Positions 1 through 10,800 of a stretch of 52,462 nucleotides of DNA are shown here, piece after piece. Source of the DNA: Trichomonas tenax (lineage: Eukaryota; Parabasalia; Trichomonadida; Trichomonadidae); contig JALKBU010000274.1 of NCBI GenBank assembly GCA_023091735.1, forward strand, positions 1-52,462. Direction: 5' to 3'. The position numbers were made by a program, and so were the translations under genes. The notes beneath the pieces were generated by a model. It ran no database searches, was not told where the DNA came from, and was given only the letters and a program-made list of their open reading frames with translations. Numbering within the stretch: position 1 is the first letter of the stretch; each line of letters starts with the position of its first letter.

Positions 1-211
1 GGAATATAATATATTATAATGAGTAAAGCACATCATGGAAAATCAATATTTTTGATGCAAGATATATCTAATATTTTAATGAAATATAGACTTTGTTAGC
101 TAATTCTTTAATATATCATGCACAACAGTATTTTGTACATTGTTGTTCAATAACTTCGCAAAAAGTTAATCCAGTGAGTTAAAAAACGAGTTTCGCCGAC
201 TTTGCGTATCA
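1..211. repeat. Dispersed repeat, copy A (cut by window start)
   Basis: Bases 1-205 match the reverse complement of 43606-43810 with 9 mismatches and no gaps (about 95-96% identity by direct comparison). Identity stops at about base 205-210 on the inner side. The outer end is not seen because the window begins inside or at the edge of the element. No terminal inverted repeat or reading frame is visible in it. It is probably a non-autonomous or fragmentary interspersed repeat; its family is unknown to me. Confidence 0.85.
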
Positions 212-460
212 ATTTTAGAAAAGCCTTTGAATATTTATCTTTATTCATATGTTTAGATTTGTTTCCCACCAAAAAATTCGATACAGATCATCCTATATAA
301 TGCATTTCTATTACAGATATTAATTAGAATGATTCATTCATTTTGAGTTTTTTACCATGTTTTCCCTATAATTCTAGTTTGCTTCTTAATTTTGTATTTA
401 ATTGAGTTGATAGAGATGATTGAGGAAGGAAAAACAGAGTTTATGGTAAAAAAAAAATAT
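212..460. other. AT-rich 3' flank of the HECT gene
   Basis: This short intergenic stretch lies between the dispersed repeat and the stop codon of the minus-strand HECT ligase. No convincing coding potential, RNA gene or repeat was seen. Confidence 0.5.
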
Positions 461-2452
461 TTAGATTAAATACAAACCTTCTGCGTTCTCCATGCAGACA
501 TTCATTGCTTGCTGAAGCTTATTTAAGTCTTTGTAGTCTGGGAGAACTAATATAGATTTGCACGTGTGTGCTGTAGGAAGAAGAGAAGTATCACCGCTAC
601 GCTGAATAGTGATGACAACTTTCTTCAGGCCGCCCATTGGTGATCGATCAGAACCAGTGACGAATCTCAAGAACGCCTTCTTCTTTTCAACATCGAGTTC
701 TTGGAAGATCTTCCACATATCTTTAACTGTTTGCGAGGATTTGGTGTATCCAGTGCAGATCGAAGCCTGCTCGAGTTCGAGCCAATTGTATGTCTCTTCG
801 CCTGAAACACATAACTCGAGATCTCTTCCGGATAATAAAGAAACAATAGGGATATCGCAAATAATGGAATAGCCACTGAAGAAGGCATCAAACTCCTTAT
901 AAACGCTCTTGTTAGCGAAATAATCAATGTATAAGTTAATGTATTCATCGTATTTCTTCTCATCAACCAAAATCTTATCACCATTTTCTTTAAGATTAAT
1001 TTCTTTTCCATTATCCATTGCCGTAAAGTATATCTCTGCGTCTTTGATGCTTCCGCCGTTTTTGGCGATATTCTTAAGCATTTTGAAGCTCTGGACGACT
1101 TGCGGATCATATTGCTCGTAATCATTAAGAGTAATGTCCTGGCGAGCAAGTTTCTTGTAGAATATCTTAGGAAATCTCACAGGGAGAATGATTTCGTTTG
1201 TAATCGCAAGGCCGACGACAATTCCGAATAATTTATAAAGATTTTCATTTGTGCCGTGTGAAAACCACATGCCTGTATTTGTAGGTTTAAATAAATCGAG
1301 TTCTGGCTTCATAAGCTCATTTGTAAGCAAATATAAAAATTCTTTGAAGACACCGCCATCATCTTGTGCCTTTTCGCCATTGAATTGAATCAAAATGATT
1401 TCATGCAAGTCGCGGGAGTTGAGTTTCAAAAGAATATTGAGAGAATCTTCAAGAATATGATCACGTCTTATTACAATGTTACGTTTTCTGTTATTATTGA
1501 GGATGTTCATATACGTTCTTTCCTTGGCGATAAGATTTGCTCTGAACATGTGTGTTAAAACAGATGGCGTGCTGAGATATGAAAAATCGCCATTTTTGAT
1601 CAATTCGAACTCCATTTCCGGTGAAATGATTGTGCAAAGCTTCTCTGAGAAGAACTTAGACTGTGGCAACTGCGACTGAAGCTGTGAATTAACAAAAGCA
1701 AGAATTTCTGTAAAAGATGTTAATGCGTGTAATTCTGGTGAGTGAGGTTTAATATGATCGTCACACAATATGTCGAGAGAGATTTTGGTGAAGCTAACCA
1801 TGTGTCTGAACAAACTCGGAAGGCGAATTAAATTTTCAACGAAAATATTTAACATTTTTGCTGTAAATTGACAAATGGATTGTGTTATTTCTGGCATGTA
1901 AGCGGAAATAAGATCTGGAAATAGGAATAAAATAAGATGTGCTCTGATTTTTCGAAGAGTTTCTGATTTATCTTCAATAATTTTGCGAAGAACAGGTGCA
2001 AACTTTGTCATATAACTGTCGAAAAACTTTGGATGTTTTTCAATTGCTTTTAAGAACGAGTTTACTGTTGAATCGCTTAATAATAAATCATCTTCCTCCA
2101 ATTCCTTGTCATCGGATGTAAACAGATATGGGAAGGCTTTGTAATTCGAAAGCGCATAATTAATTCCGTCTAATGCTTTGTCATCTGGTTTTTGATCGAA
2201 AATAAATTGTTTGAAGAAAGTTTGAGCGTTAGCAAGTGGTAAAAGAATGCAAGGATCTGTTAATAAATACGATAAAGATGGACAAAGGCAGTTATTGTTG
2301 AAATGATTTTCAGCCAGATTCACAGCCATCAATGTAGGGTCTTTTGGAGGTTCAAACTGCGGACAAGACAGGCAGTTTGGGTTATGGCAGTCAATGGATT
2401 CGCATCCGTGAGTGATTTGTTGAAAATATTGGCTAAAAAGATCATCAAACAT
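461..2452 (-). CDS. UBE3A: UBE3A-like HECT E3 ubiquitin ligase with AZUL zinc finger
   Basis: This is a 663-residue E3 ligase that takes ubiquitin from an E2 onto a catalytic cysteine and transfers it to substrates. The C-terminal half (about 320-663) is a HECT domain. It carries the DDGGVFKEF-type N-lobe motif and the C-lobe signature LPTAHTCKSILVLPDY, which puts the catalytic cysteine at about residue 631. The N terminus (about 9-60) has a YFQQITHGC start, cysteines at 17, 22, 27 and 30, and a later CLC pair. That is the pattern of the AZUL zinc finger known from UBE3A/E6AP, where it binds the proteasome. The architecture is therefore the compact UBE3A type without long repeat regions, shorter than the roughly 850 residues of the animal protein. 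The start ATG at 2452 sits directly before the zinc finger. Function is inferred from domains; the substrate is unknown. Confidence 0.9.
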   Translation of the reverse strand: MFDDLFSQYFQQITHGCESIDCHNPNCLSCPQFEPPKDPTLMAVNLAENHFNNNCLCPSLSYLLTDPCILLPLANAQTFFKQFIFDQKPDDKALDGINYALSNYKAFPYLFTSDDKELEEDDLLLSDSTVNSFLKAIEKHPKFFDSYMTKFAPVLRKIIEDKSETLRKIRAHLILFLFPDLISAYMPEITQSICQFTAKMLNIFVENLIRLPSLFRHMVSFTKISLDILCDDHIKPHSPELHALTSFTEILAFVNSQLQSQLPQSKFFSEKLCTIISPEMEFELIKNGDFSYLSTPSVLTHMFRANLIAKERTYMNILNNNRKRNIVIRRDHILEDSLNILLKLNSRDLHEIILIQFNGEKAQDDGGVFKEFLYLLTNELMKPELDLFKPTNTGMWFSHGTNENLYKLFGIVVGLAITNEIILPVRFPKIFYKKLARQDITLNDYEQYDPQVVQSFKMLKNIAKNGGSIKDAEIYFTAMDNGKEINLKENGDKILVDEKKYDEYINLYIDYFANKSVYKEFDAFFSGYSIICDIPIVSLLSGRDLELCVSGEETYNWLELEQASICTGYTKSSQTVKDMWKIFQELDVEKKKAFLRFVTGSDRSPMGGLKKVVITIQRSGDTSLLPTAHTCKSILVLPDYKDLNKLQQAMNVCMENAEGLYLI

Positions 2453-5073
2453 TTTATTTATATAAGAAGTGTTTTAACTCCCAAATTTATTTTTCATCGA
2501 CCAAAATTGATAAAATTAGCATTACCATTATGTAAATATTATAATAAACCATATATTAAAAAGTGGATAAGGTCAAAAGTCACGTTTTTTCACAATTTAT
2601 TTGACACTGTTTATATTAATAAAATAGTATATATGATGCTAATTATTCTCCCATCGTTTTTATTTCTATTAATCAATAATTTCAGCATATTCATTGGGAA
2701 GCTATGAGTATAAGTTGGTGTATCACATTAAAAACATGTAATATGTGCATGCATCTATGTATATTGTCATCTCCGCAATGATTTTGTGTATTTATAAATT
2801 AAGATACTGAACAATTATTTAATAAGGAGCTTGTATTATTTGTAATATGTCACTATGTTGTTGGCATGTGATATATTTATAATAAATATAGCTATTTACT
2901 CAATAATAAGCTGATATCAAATTGTTAATGAAAAATATGAAACGATATTATATATATTTAACACTACAACTAAGTTATATCTGTTATACATGTTTGATCT
3001 GGTTCTGACCCCCAGAGTTGATACACTTCTTTTATATATAATTAGATTTCTCGGGACCTTTTCGATATCAACTGAGGGGTATATATGCAACTGCTTTATT
3101 AAATAAAAATTGGTGATTAATCGAGTAATTTTCGAGAAAATGTTGTTTTTCTAAAATGAACATTCTTTGATCAATATCTCTTTATCTGTGAGTAATATAT
3201 AAAAATTGCAAAGGTAACATATATGTAATTTCTAGTAGAGATTAGAATGAATTGTGTTTTGTAACATTTTGTTGAGTTTTTGCGATATACTAATAGTTCA
3301 TTTCTTCGAATATTTGTTTTTATGCCTGGCTTACGTTGGACTTTCCCTCCCACATCTTGGGGTGAGGATTGCCAGGGGGTCAAAACAACATGTTATCGGT
3401 AAATGAAAAGATCAGACATTGCGGGAAAAAATAACCTCGCTGAAAGTCGCGATTTTTTCTAGAACTAATACTTCTAGGCAAGATGGCGAACTATTCGCAG
3501 CGGATATCGGAATTATTTTCTGTGCTGCGTCTGTTTCAATCGTCAAACACATAGTATATCCTCTACGTCACTTAGATAATTTTAATATTACTTTCAAAAT
3601 ATGTGTTTGATACTTAAATTTTAAAAATATGTATACATAGGCTAGAGATTTAATTGTGTTCAATCAGATATAGCATTGATATGATGCAATAATTTTAAAT
3701 ACCCGACCTTCCCTAACATTGGAAAATTTTATTGACCCCTACCCATGAACTAAAAAAACAAATTTTGTTACGTAAGTCGAAATAAAACTTAAATCATTGA
3801 AAGCAAACAATGAGGTGTCAATATGCACATGTTTCTGCATATGAATACATGCTTAACACCGTGCAAAATAAGAAGATTGAAATTTTTATAAAATTTAGAA
3901 TTTAGCTTAAAAACTTTCTTACTTTTATAAAATAGCTATTAGCAAAGTGGTGTTCACATATACGAAAATATTATTTTTAATTTTGTAAAAAGAAGAAAAT
4001 TTAAGATTTATCTATGAAAAATAAACTTGATTTAACCAAATACTAATATAATATTAAACAGCATCTAGACATTCTATTTTATGTTAAATTTTAGTAATTC
4101 TGATAATTGTGATAAAATTAAAAATTTGATCGATGTATTATTATCGCATAGTACAGGCTTGGTATAAATATAAGAATTGTAACTATTGTAGGCAATGAAA
4201 TCAGATCTATGGAAATTATTCTTGTGCAAATTAATTATTACAATGTGTATAGATAATTTACAAATAACACGTGAAAGACATGTTATAATTAGATCCAATT
4301 TGTATATCTAAATAACTATATCATGATTTATACACTGAAAAACAATAACAAGTATAAATCCGGAGAATGAATGTGTAAATGAAAGGATATAGTTGCAGTG
4401 CAATTGTGGATATGAATAGCCAGACTGAATTCTAGATTAAGAAAATTTGCCGAAGGAAATAAAGAACAAATATGCAATTAATAGGTAATATCAGTATAGC
4501 AGCAGTGATGAGATATCGACAAGATACTAAAAATGCATAAAGGTAGATAATTATTGCTGATATAAAAATCGCTTTGGTTGTATTGATGAAATTTAAAAGA
4601 ATGATTGACTGAGGCTTCTGAATGTAATTGGTGAATAGATGGAGATGTTAATTTGGAAGAAATAGATGACAATAAAGGGTTGTCTGCTTCATTAAAAATA
4701 ATAAAAAGTGACATTTTATCAGAGCGAAGAAGGTAATGTAAGAAGATATTGTCATGACTTGGCACTGATGATATGGACGTAAACATTGTCAGAATTCGCG
4801 TTATTGGATTGCATAGAATGAAAACATTAAATTATTTCAATTTCGTAAATTTAGGAAATTTTGATTCGGCAACAATTGAAATTGCGGCGTGATATACAAC
4901 ACTCAGCTTAAATGACAATCATTACGAAATAAAAATGAGCGGAAATTAGAAAAATGATCGAATTTATTTCTTTTATTTTACTTGTCCTATTCTGAATAAT
5001 GATAGGAAGTGGAAATTATTTACCAATAGCTATCGTTATTACATCTCAGAGATAACTTCGATTAACAAAGTGT
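2453..5073. other. Long gene-poor AT-rich interval
   Basis: About 2.6 kb without a convincing gene. Only short open frames occur, with non-coding-like composition (for example minus-strand 4478-4786 and 4074-4298). A slightly GC-richer patch at about 3340-3560 holds a 23-codon ATG frame at 3483-3554, which could be the remnant of a gene start. An imperfect inverted repeat pairs 3010-3023 with 3066-3079. I see no RNA gene or recognisable transposon. Confidence 0.5.
3010..3080. repeat. Imperfect inverted repeat
   Basis: The left arm at about 3010-3023 and right arm at about 3066-3079 pair over eight contiguous bases (GAGTTGATA region) plus a run of C against G, with a two-base mismatch and a loop of about 42 bases. 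It is short and could be chance in this composition, but the C-run/G-run pairing is unusual for the AT-rich surroundings. Confidence 0.35.
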
Positions 5074-5154
5074 TTGCTCTTCTCTGTAATCTCTGGTGCA
5101 GTTGTACCTCATTCTATAGCTGCACGCGGCACCAGAGACCCCAGAGAAGAGCAA
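5074..5154. repeat. Strong 26-base-arm hairpin
   Basis: Arms 5074-5099 and 5129-5154 are complementary at 23 of 26 positions. There is a single symmetric three-base internal loop (TAA opposite CCC) and a 29-base terminal loop. The outer stem is 13 bp and the inner stem 10 bp, both GC-richer than the flanks. The inner loop offers a competing GTGCAG/CTGCAC pairing. It lies about 110 bases beyond the 3' end of the broken gene at 5268-6605. It could be a structured RNA, a small-RNA precursor, or the end of a foldback element; the sequence does not decide. Confidence 0.75.
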
Positions 5155-5267
5155 TATATATAAATGGCAATATTTTCATCAATCAAAGTTCCATAACTCA
5201 GATACTTTTAATTATTATACAATCATTCAACAGCTGAAGCCGTATATATTGTTGCAACTGATATTAT

Positions 5268-6605
5268 TTAACGATCAATATAATTAAAAGCTGAAGATAA
5301 ATTAAAAAATTTTTTCGGTCTGCCTTCTGGATCATCACTATTTAATTCTTTCTTATAACCATTTGATCTGCATGGCTTGATGACATAGCAATAGCAGAGA
5401 ATCGAGAAAATGATAATAGCAACTAAGCATGTCAATGAGCCACCAAGAATGAGCCATTTAGTGAGATTATCTTCTTTTGGCTTATCTACATCGATATAAT
5501 CTTGAGTGAAGATTCCTCCCTTATTAGAAAGAGTGGCTGTGAATTCAGGGAAATAGTATTCATTCTCTTCATCTCCTGAAGATGATTTCACATGTTGGAA
5601 ATTGATTTGTGTTCCAAACTCAAGTTTTGAATCATATTTGATTTTATCTGTCATATATCCATTTAGGAGCTCTTCCTGGTTAACATCGGCAATTATCATA
5701 TCATTTGGAAAAACTCCATAGCTTCCAGTTTTATCTGTGTGCTTAACAAGCTTTCCTTTGGATAAAATTTCATTGATGGATTGGAAATCTGAATATTCAT
5801 CTCTTACATAAGAATAAGACTTGTTTCCGTTTGATATTGATAATCATAAACACAGACACTTAAGGTACCAGTATCAGTAGTCTGATGCTCAATCCAAACT
5901 TTTAACCATCCGTTGCGTTTCGTTGATATTACTGATTTAATTCCAGTTTCGAATTTCATCATCTTATCCGAAACTTTTTGTTCATACGTGAATCTGAATG
6001 ATGGCATCAAAGTGTGCAATTGGATTTTGCAAGGATTGCTGTCCGCACATGATATTTTTGTAACAGGAGGAGCAATTAAGTTTTAGAGATCTGCATACAA
6101 ATCATCATATTTAATGTTGAATTCAGCTAAAACAGCCAACACATCTTCAATCTCTGCTGATTGATCCCAATAATAACTGCTTTTTGCCTTCTTTGGCATT
6201 TTTATCGCTGCTTTGTGTGATGTATTGCTTTCGATTAAGAAACTGCCAATAGCACATAGTGTTTGATTTCCTTTAAGTGCGTAGATTCTATTCCTGAAAG
6301 GATTACTTCTAAAACCGGCACCAGAACCGAAATTAACTATTCTTGTACATTCAGAAGCTGGAAATGCTACATATGGATCGAGATCATAGTCGCTTTGTAT
6401 GCCACGTTCCATTATCGCTTCGTTTAAGTGTTTAACAATATCAGTAGCGAGCGTTGTTCTCATTGATAAAAAAATTACGATGTTTATTTGACTTGCTCTC
6501 AAAGTCAATTTTTTTGAAGTTAAAACTATGTTTCGTTGATTGCGGGACCTCTAAATGCCGATGTATCAATGTGCAACGTTTTCTGAAAAATGTTATTTTT
6601 TCCTT
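5268..6605 (-). pseudogene. Broken type I membrane-protein gene
   Basis: Three frames on the minus strand join into one former protein. The most upstream open part (about 6605 to 6450) contains a CTLIHRHLEVPQS stretch and has no ATG of its own. A frame change near the T run at about 6470 leads into the part that ends at the TAA at 6083-6085. The same frame continues in phase for about 85 codons to 5804. A further frame change at about 5804-5830 leads into the last part, which ends at 5268. The last part has a single hydrophobic segment (WLILGGSLTCLVAIIIFSIL...) followed by a basic, cysteine-containing tail of about 45 residues, typical of a type I surface protein. I do not recognise the ectodomain. 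The continued protein-like sequence across the breaks argues for a recent pseudogene, or less likely assembly errors. Confidence 0.7.
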
Positions 6606-7074
6606 TCAAAATATAATTATGATTGGCTCTTTGGTCAGTTAACATATAACAACCCACAGCTGTTGCATCATTTCTACAACCTTAAATTTACATTTAATGT
6701 AATATAATCTTTAAATTATGTGAATTATGAAACAAAAATGATTCCGTTATAATTATACAAATGTTTCACTATTATGTTATCAATGGTTCGACATGTTAAG
6801 AAAATTACATTTTCAATAATTCTTATTTTTATCTCCAAACAATGCAAACATATCGACACAAAGTTTTCTCTATAATGTTACAAAATAAATCCAAATTGTT
6901 GTCTATAAACAATGCTATTGTCATAAGATTGAGTTTTTCTATTAATTTTCATAGAAATAAACTTAACCAAGAAGTATATTTTTGAAATGAAAATTATTTG
7001 GATTTAGATGTGTTTGATATTTGGAACATTCAATATATACTAACAATGATATATTTATTAACTAACAAACAAAT
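6606..7074. other. AT-rich intergenic interval
   Basis: About 470 bases between the broken gene upstream end and the 3' end of the coiled-coil gene. It is very AT-rich, and no gene, repeat or RNA structure was seen. Confidence 0.5.
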
Positions 7075-7788
7075 TTATTGAAAAACGCGATCAATTGCTA
7101 ATTTGAGATAAGCAAAGTCATTAGCACATTGAATTTTCTCATACATTACGTTGGGTACATCTATGTTAAGTGACTCTTGCTTGCTCAGCTCTTGAAATTG
7201 TTTGATAAGTAATTTCATTGCTTTTTGAGCATAATCAGCGTGCTTTATAATGAACCTTTTAGTCTCCAGGTCCAATTCCTGGAATGGCTCGCTATATTTG
7301 TGAAGATTTTCAATGATATCTTTAAATTGCGAATCTAGAGGATGAGACTGTGCATTTGCGACTCTCCAGTTCGCTTTATATATCAAATTCTCATCAGGGA
7401 AGGGAGGTGCCGCAAACATTTCTTTAATCAGCGTATAATAGTGTTGTACGAGTTTTTCGTTGGTAATTATCTCACTCTCATTAACAGTACCGAACTTTCT
7501 TTCGATTGATAACTCTTTTTTAACTTCATCCAGTTTTCTTGTTAATATTTTTCTTCTTATCTTTGCTCTTCGAATATCATTCAAATTATTTTCGATGGTT
7601 AAGTTTATTTTCGATATTACATCAGTAACATTGACAATTGGTGACGGAGTGCTTAACTCTTTCTTGTTATATTTGATTTTCTTTTGCAGACCATTGATTT
7701 CGTCTTGCAGATTGACTCTTTCTGCTTCCAACGACTCAACTTGTGTCCTGAGCTCCAAAATGGTTCTCAGGACTGAAGGCGGAATCAT
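7075..7788 (-). CDS. Hypothetical coiled-coil protein
   Basis: This is a 237-residue protein starting at the ATG at 7788. Residues about 8-45 and 65-110 are charged heptad-like segments (for example LRTQVESLEAERVNLQDEI), which predict coiled coil. The C-terminal 110 residues look globular and helical, with YKANWRVANAQSHPLDSQF as a distinctive stretch. There is no signal peptide or membrane segment. I do not recognise the family. The start lies 52 bases from the stop of the Sec7-like gene upstream on the same strand, so the two are compactly arranged. The reading frame and codon pattern resemble the neighbouring real genes, so it is probably expressed. Confidence 0.65.
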   Translation of the reverse strand: MIPPSVLRTILELRTQVESLEAERVNLQDEINGLQKKIKYNKKELSTPSPIVNVTDVISKINLTIENNLNDIRRAKIRRKILTRKLDEVKKELSIERKFGTVNESEIITNEKLVQHYYTLIKEMFAAPPFPDENLIYKANWRVANAQSHPLDSQFKDIIENLHKYSEPFQELDLETKRFIIKHADYAQKAMKLLIKQFQELSKQESLNIDVPNVMYEKIQCANDFAYLKLAIDRVFQ

Positions 7789-7840
7789 TCGATCGGACGT
7801 TTAAAAAATTAAAAATATTTAACCAAATAACAAAAATCAA

Positions 7841-10800
7841 TTAAGCAAGTTGTTCTAATATAACAGCTAATTTCTGTGCGTCTGCGTTCTCTTCGTGCTC
7901 GTGGATGAGAGAATCAAGAGCGTCCTTCGATGCAAGGATCATATCCTTGTGTTGCTCTTTGTTCTTTTCGATATATTTGATGAGTTCTTTCAAGAATTCT
8001 GAGTTAGTTTCTGTGCATAATTGGATCATAACAGATACAATCTTGTCAACATGTTCAGAGTAGTTGGATGAGAAGTCAATGAAATCATCGAATAACTCAG
8101 AAACAACAGTTTTCTCTGTTTTGTCATCTTTGAACAACTTAATGAGAGCATCTCCGAAGAGGAATGTTCGAGCTTCTTCTACAAGAAGAGCTGGGGACTT
8201 CATGACTTCGATGACGACTCGTTGAGCAGCGGATTTGATTGTCTGCGAAAACTTCTCGCTTTCGACACATTTGATGAGATTTACAACAAATGTAATGAAT
8301 ATTTCTGGACTCTTTGGCTTGACATTGAGCATAATTCTCTGATAAACCTCAAAGATTGCCACGATGTCTGATTCTTCGATGTTGCCCATCGTTACGTGAT
8401 TAAGCAAATTGAAATATTCAATGTAAAGAACTGAAGCGAATTCTATAATCGACTCAGAGTTCTTTACATACTTGAGAATATTCGCAGTGTTAATTTGCTT
8501 ATCAAATGCAGATATAAATATGTTAAAGATTACCTCATATCCATATCTGATCTTCTTTGGAATCTTTTGTATGATGGATATTAATTCATCAATGATCATC
8601 GATCTGAGAGACGGATTATCAAGTCTTTCAAATATTGTTGAGTATGTGTTCAAGATGACATTTTGGAATCTATAGAAATGGAAGTCCTTCTTAGAAACAA
8701 TGATGTTGAATACGGTCTCAAGCATTTCAAGTCCTTGTGTTGCATGTTCAACATTCTTGCACATGACTCTATTGTAAATTGCTGCAGCGATGTTTGGATA
8801 GAACTTCATCATGAAAAATGTTGGTCTCTCGTTGTTCGCTTGAACAATATCGGCAAGTTTGGAGAATAACATTGATGGATTTGCTGAATCAGAATAATCG
8901 TGGCTCATAAGATTCGAAAAAGCATCAATGAACTCTGTTAATTGTTCTGCGTTGAGTTTATCACTTGCAGCAATTATGTTGTTGAGTGGAGTTAAATCGT
9001 TAGTTCTGATTGTATATTCGATCGCTTCTGTTAAAATCATCTTCCACTCGCCAATGAAACTCTGCCCGCAAACAGTGCATATTTCGAAAAGAAGACGAGA
9101 TGACATCATATCGATATCAGAGACATTCTCTTCTCTCTTACGTAAGTTCGAATGCTCGAAAATTGTCTTGTAAATTTCTGTTCTTAAGGATTCATCGTTG
9201 ACTCTGAATGAAAATTTGTAAATAACAACGAGCAAGTTGAACAAAATTTTTTCTGATTGGAGATATGGTGTCGAATCGAAATTCTCAAAGAAATGGCTTA
9301 AGAGAACATCCTTTGCTGATAAGAACATCTCATCAACAATTGCGTGAACATCATCACGTCCAATTGTTTCACGAGACATCTTTCTAAATTCGAGAAATTG
9401 CGAATTGTTCATAAGAGCATAGTGACGAATCAAATCAATTTGATCTGTTCCTTTAATCTTTTCGTATAACTCATCAATGATTGTGGGATTTATTGCGTTT
9501 CCACCCTCGATTTTACGAATTAAATTCGTGAACTCTTTCAATGTCAAGGCTTTGTTAATAAGTGGATCGTTGAGGCTGTTGTTGAGAAGAATAGAATACC
9601 ATGTGAGTTCATAGACAGTCTCAAACATAACAAATGTCTTGTTAACTGATTGGAAGTGCTTTGCAAAGAGAATTACCAAATATTCGATATTTGAGAGCTT
9701 TGTTGAGAAGCTGAGAGAAGAAAAGAACTCAATAAAACAATCTGCAAATGATTTGTTTTGCATGTCAAATTTCGTCAGATACTTTTTCACCATCTTATAT
9801 CCATTTGAAAGAATAATAAATGCCTTTGAAGGCTTGTAAAGCTTCTGATCGCTGTAAAAGAAATCTGCTAATGAATCGAAATCATCTTCAACGATCTTTC
9901 CTTGATTTGCGAATTCTTTCAGTGCTTTCTTTGGGTCGTACCTGAAATATTGATACAAATCACTCCTTGAAAAATCTGATTGAACATCGTTTTGCTGGTA
10001 ATCAAACAGACGGCGGAGAATGATTGTTATGCATATAATACTGTATTTTGGAGTATATGGGCGATACTTGACTGGTTTCAGCAATGTATCGATGATTAAT
10101 TTGAAGATTAACTTGTTTGGATCATGATGATATAAATCAATCAGCATGCGCTTGTCTTGGACTAAGTTACAGAAGATTTTTGGAATTCTCGTATTCTGAT
10201 GTGATGTGTGATAAGGCAAAAGGATTTTAACAAATAATTCGTTGAGAATTGATATCGAAATCTTGCAATATCTGAGATAAATTATATCAATCAAACTTGC
10301 AATTTGCGAGACCGAAAAGAAATCAAAGTGTGAGATCATTGTGCGAATATATTTGAAGTACAATGATTGAACAACATCAGAGAAGAAAATGTTCTCAACA
10401 AGTAATGATGGTTCTTGTAAAATAGCATAAAGAATTTCATAAGCAATTAATCGAATTTTGTCAGTTGCTATTTCAGCATTAGCAGTAAATACAATGCTAA
10501 CGACAATAACAGCAAGGTGCACTTGTAAAACAGTTGTGTTTTCTGGAAATTCGTTGATAAATGGGAACAAATAATCATCTGTCAAAACACGATTCTTGAG
10601 CATTTCAAAAATTTGTGCGGATGGAATTTCATTGACTGCAGTCATTTGCGTATCTTTAAGAATGATGCTTTTAATCGAATCCAATATTTTCATTTTGTAT
10701 TGATATGAAACTTTGGGATCCAAATTGTTGTTGTATTGATGTAACATGTAGAATATCATGCGAAAAACAATATCAACTTGTTGTAAGTTCAATAAATACG

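Noticed and set aside
667..1149. 160-codon frame within the HECT gene
   Set aside because: It lies in another frame of the same strand inside an intact HECT domain and has no domain of its own.
3171..3383. 70-codon minus-strand frame
   Set aside because: No domain and a composition typical of intergenic DNA; not supported as a gene.
4478..4786. 102-codon minus-strand frame in the gene desert
   Set aside because: Serine/isoleucine/histidine-rich without domain, no neighbouring signal; its length is compatible with chance.
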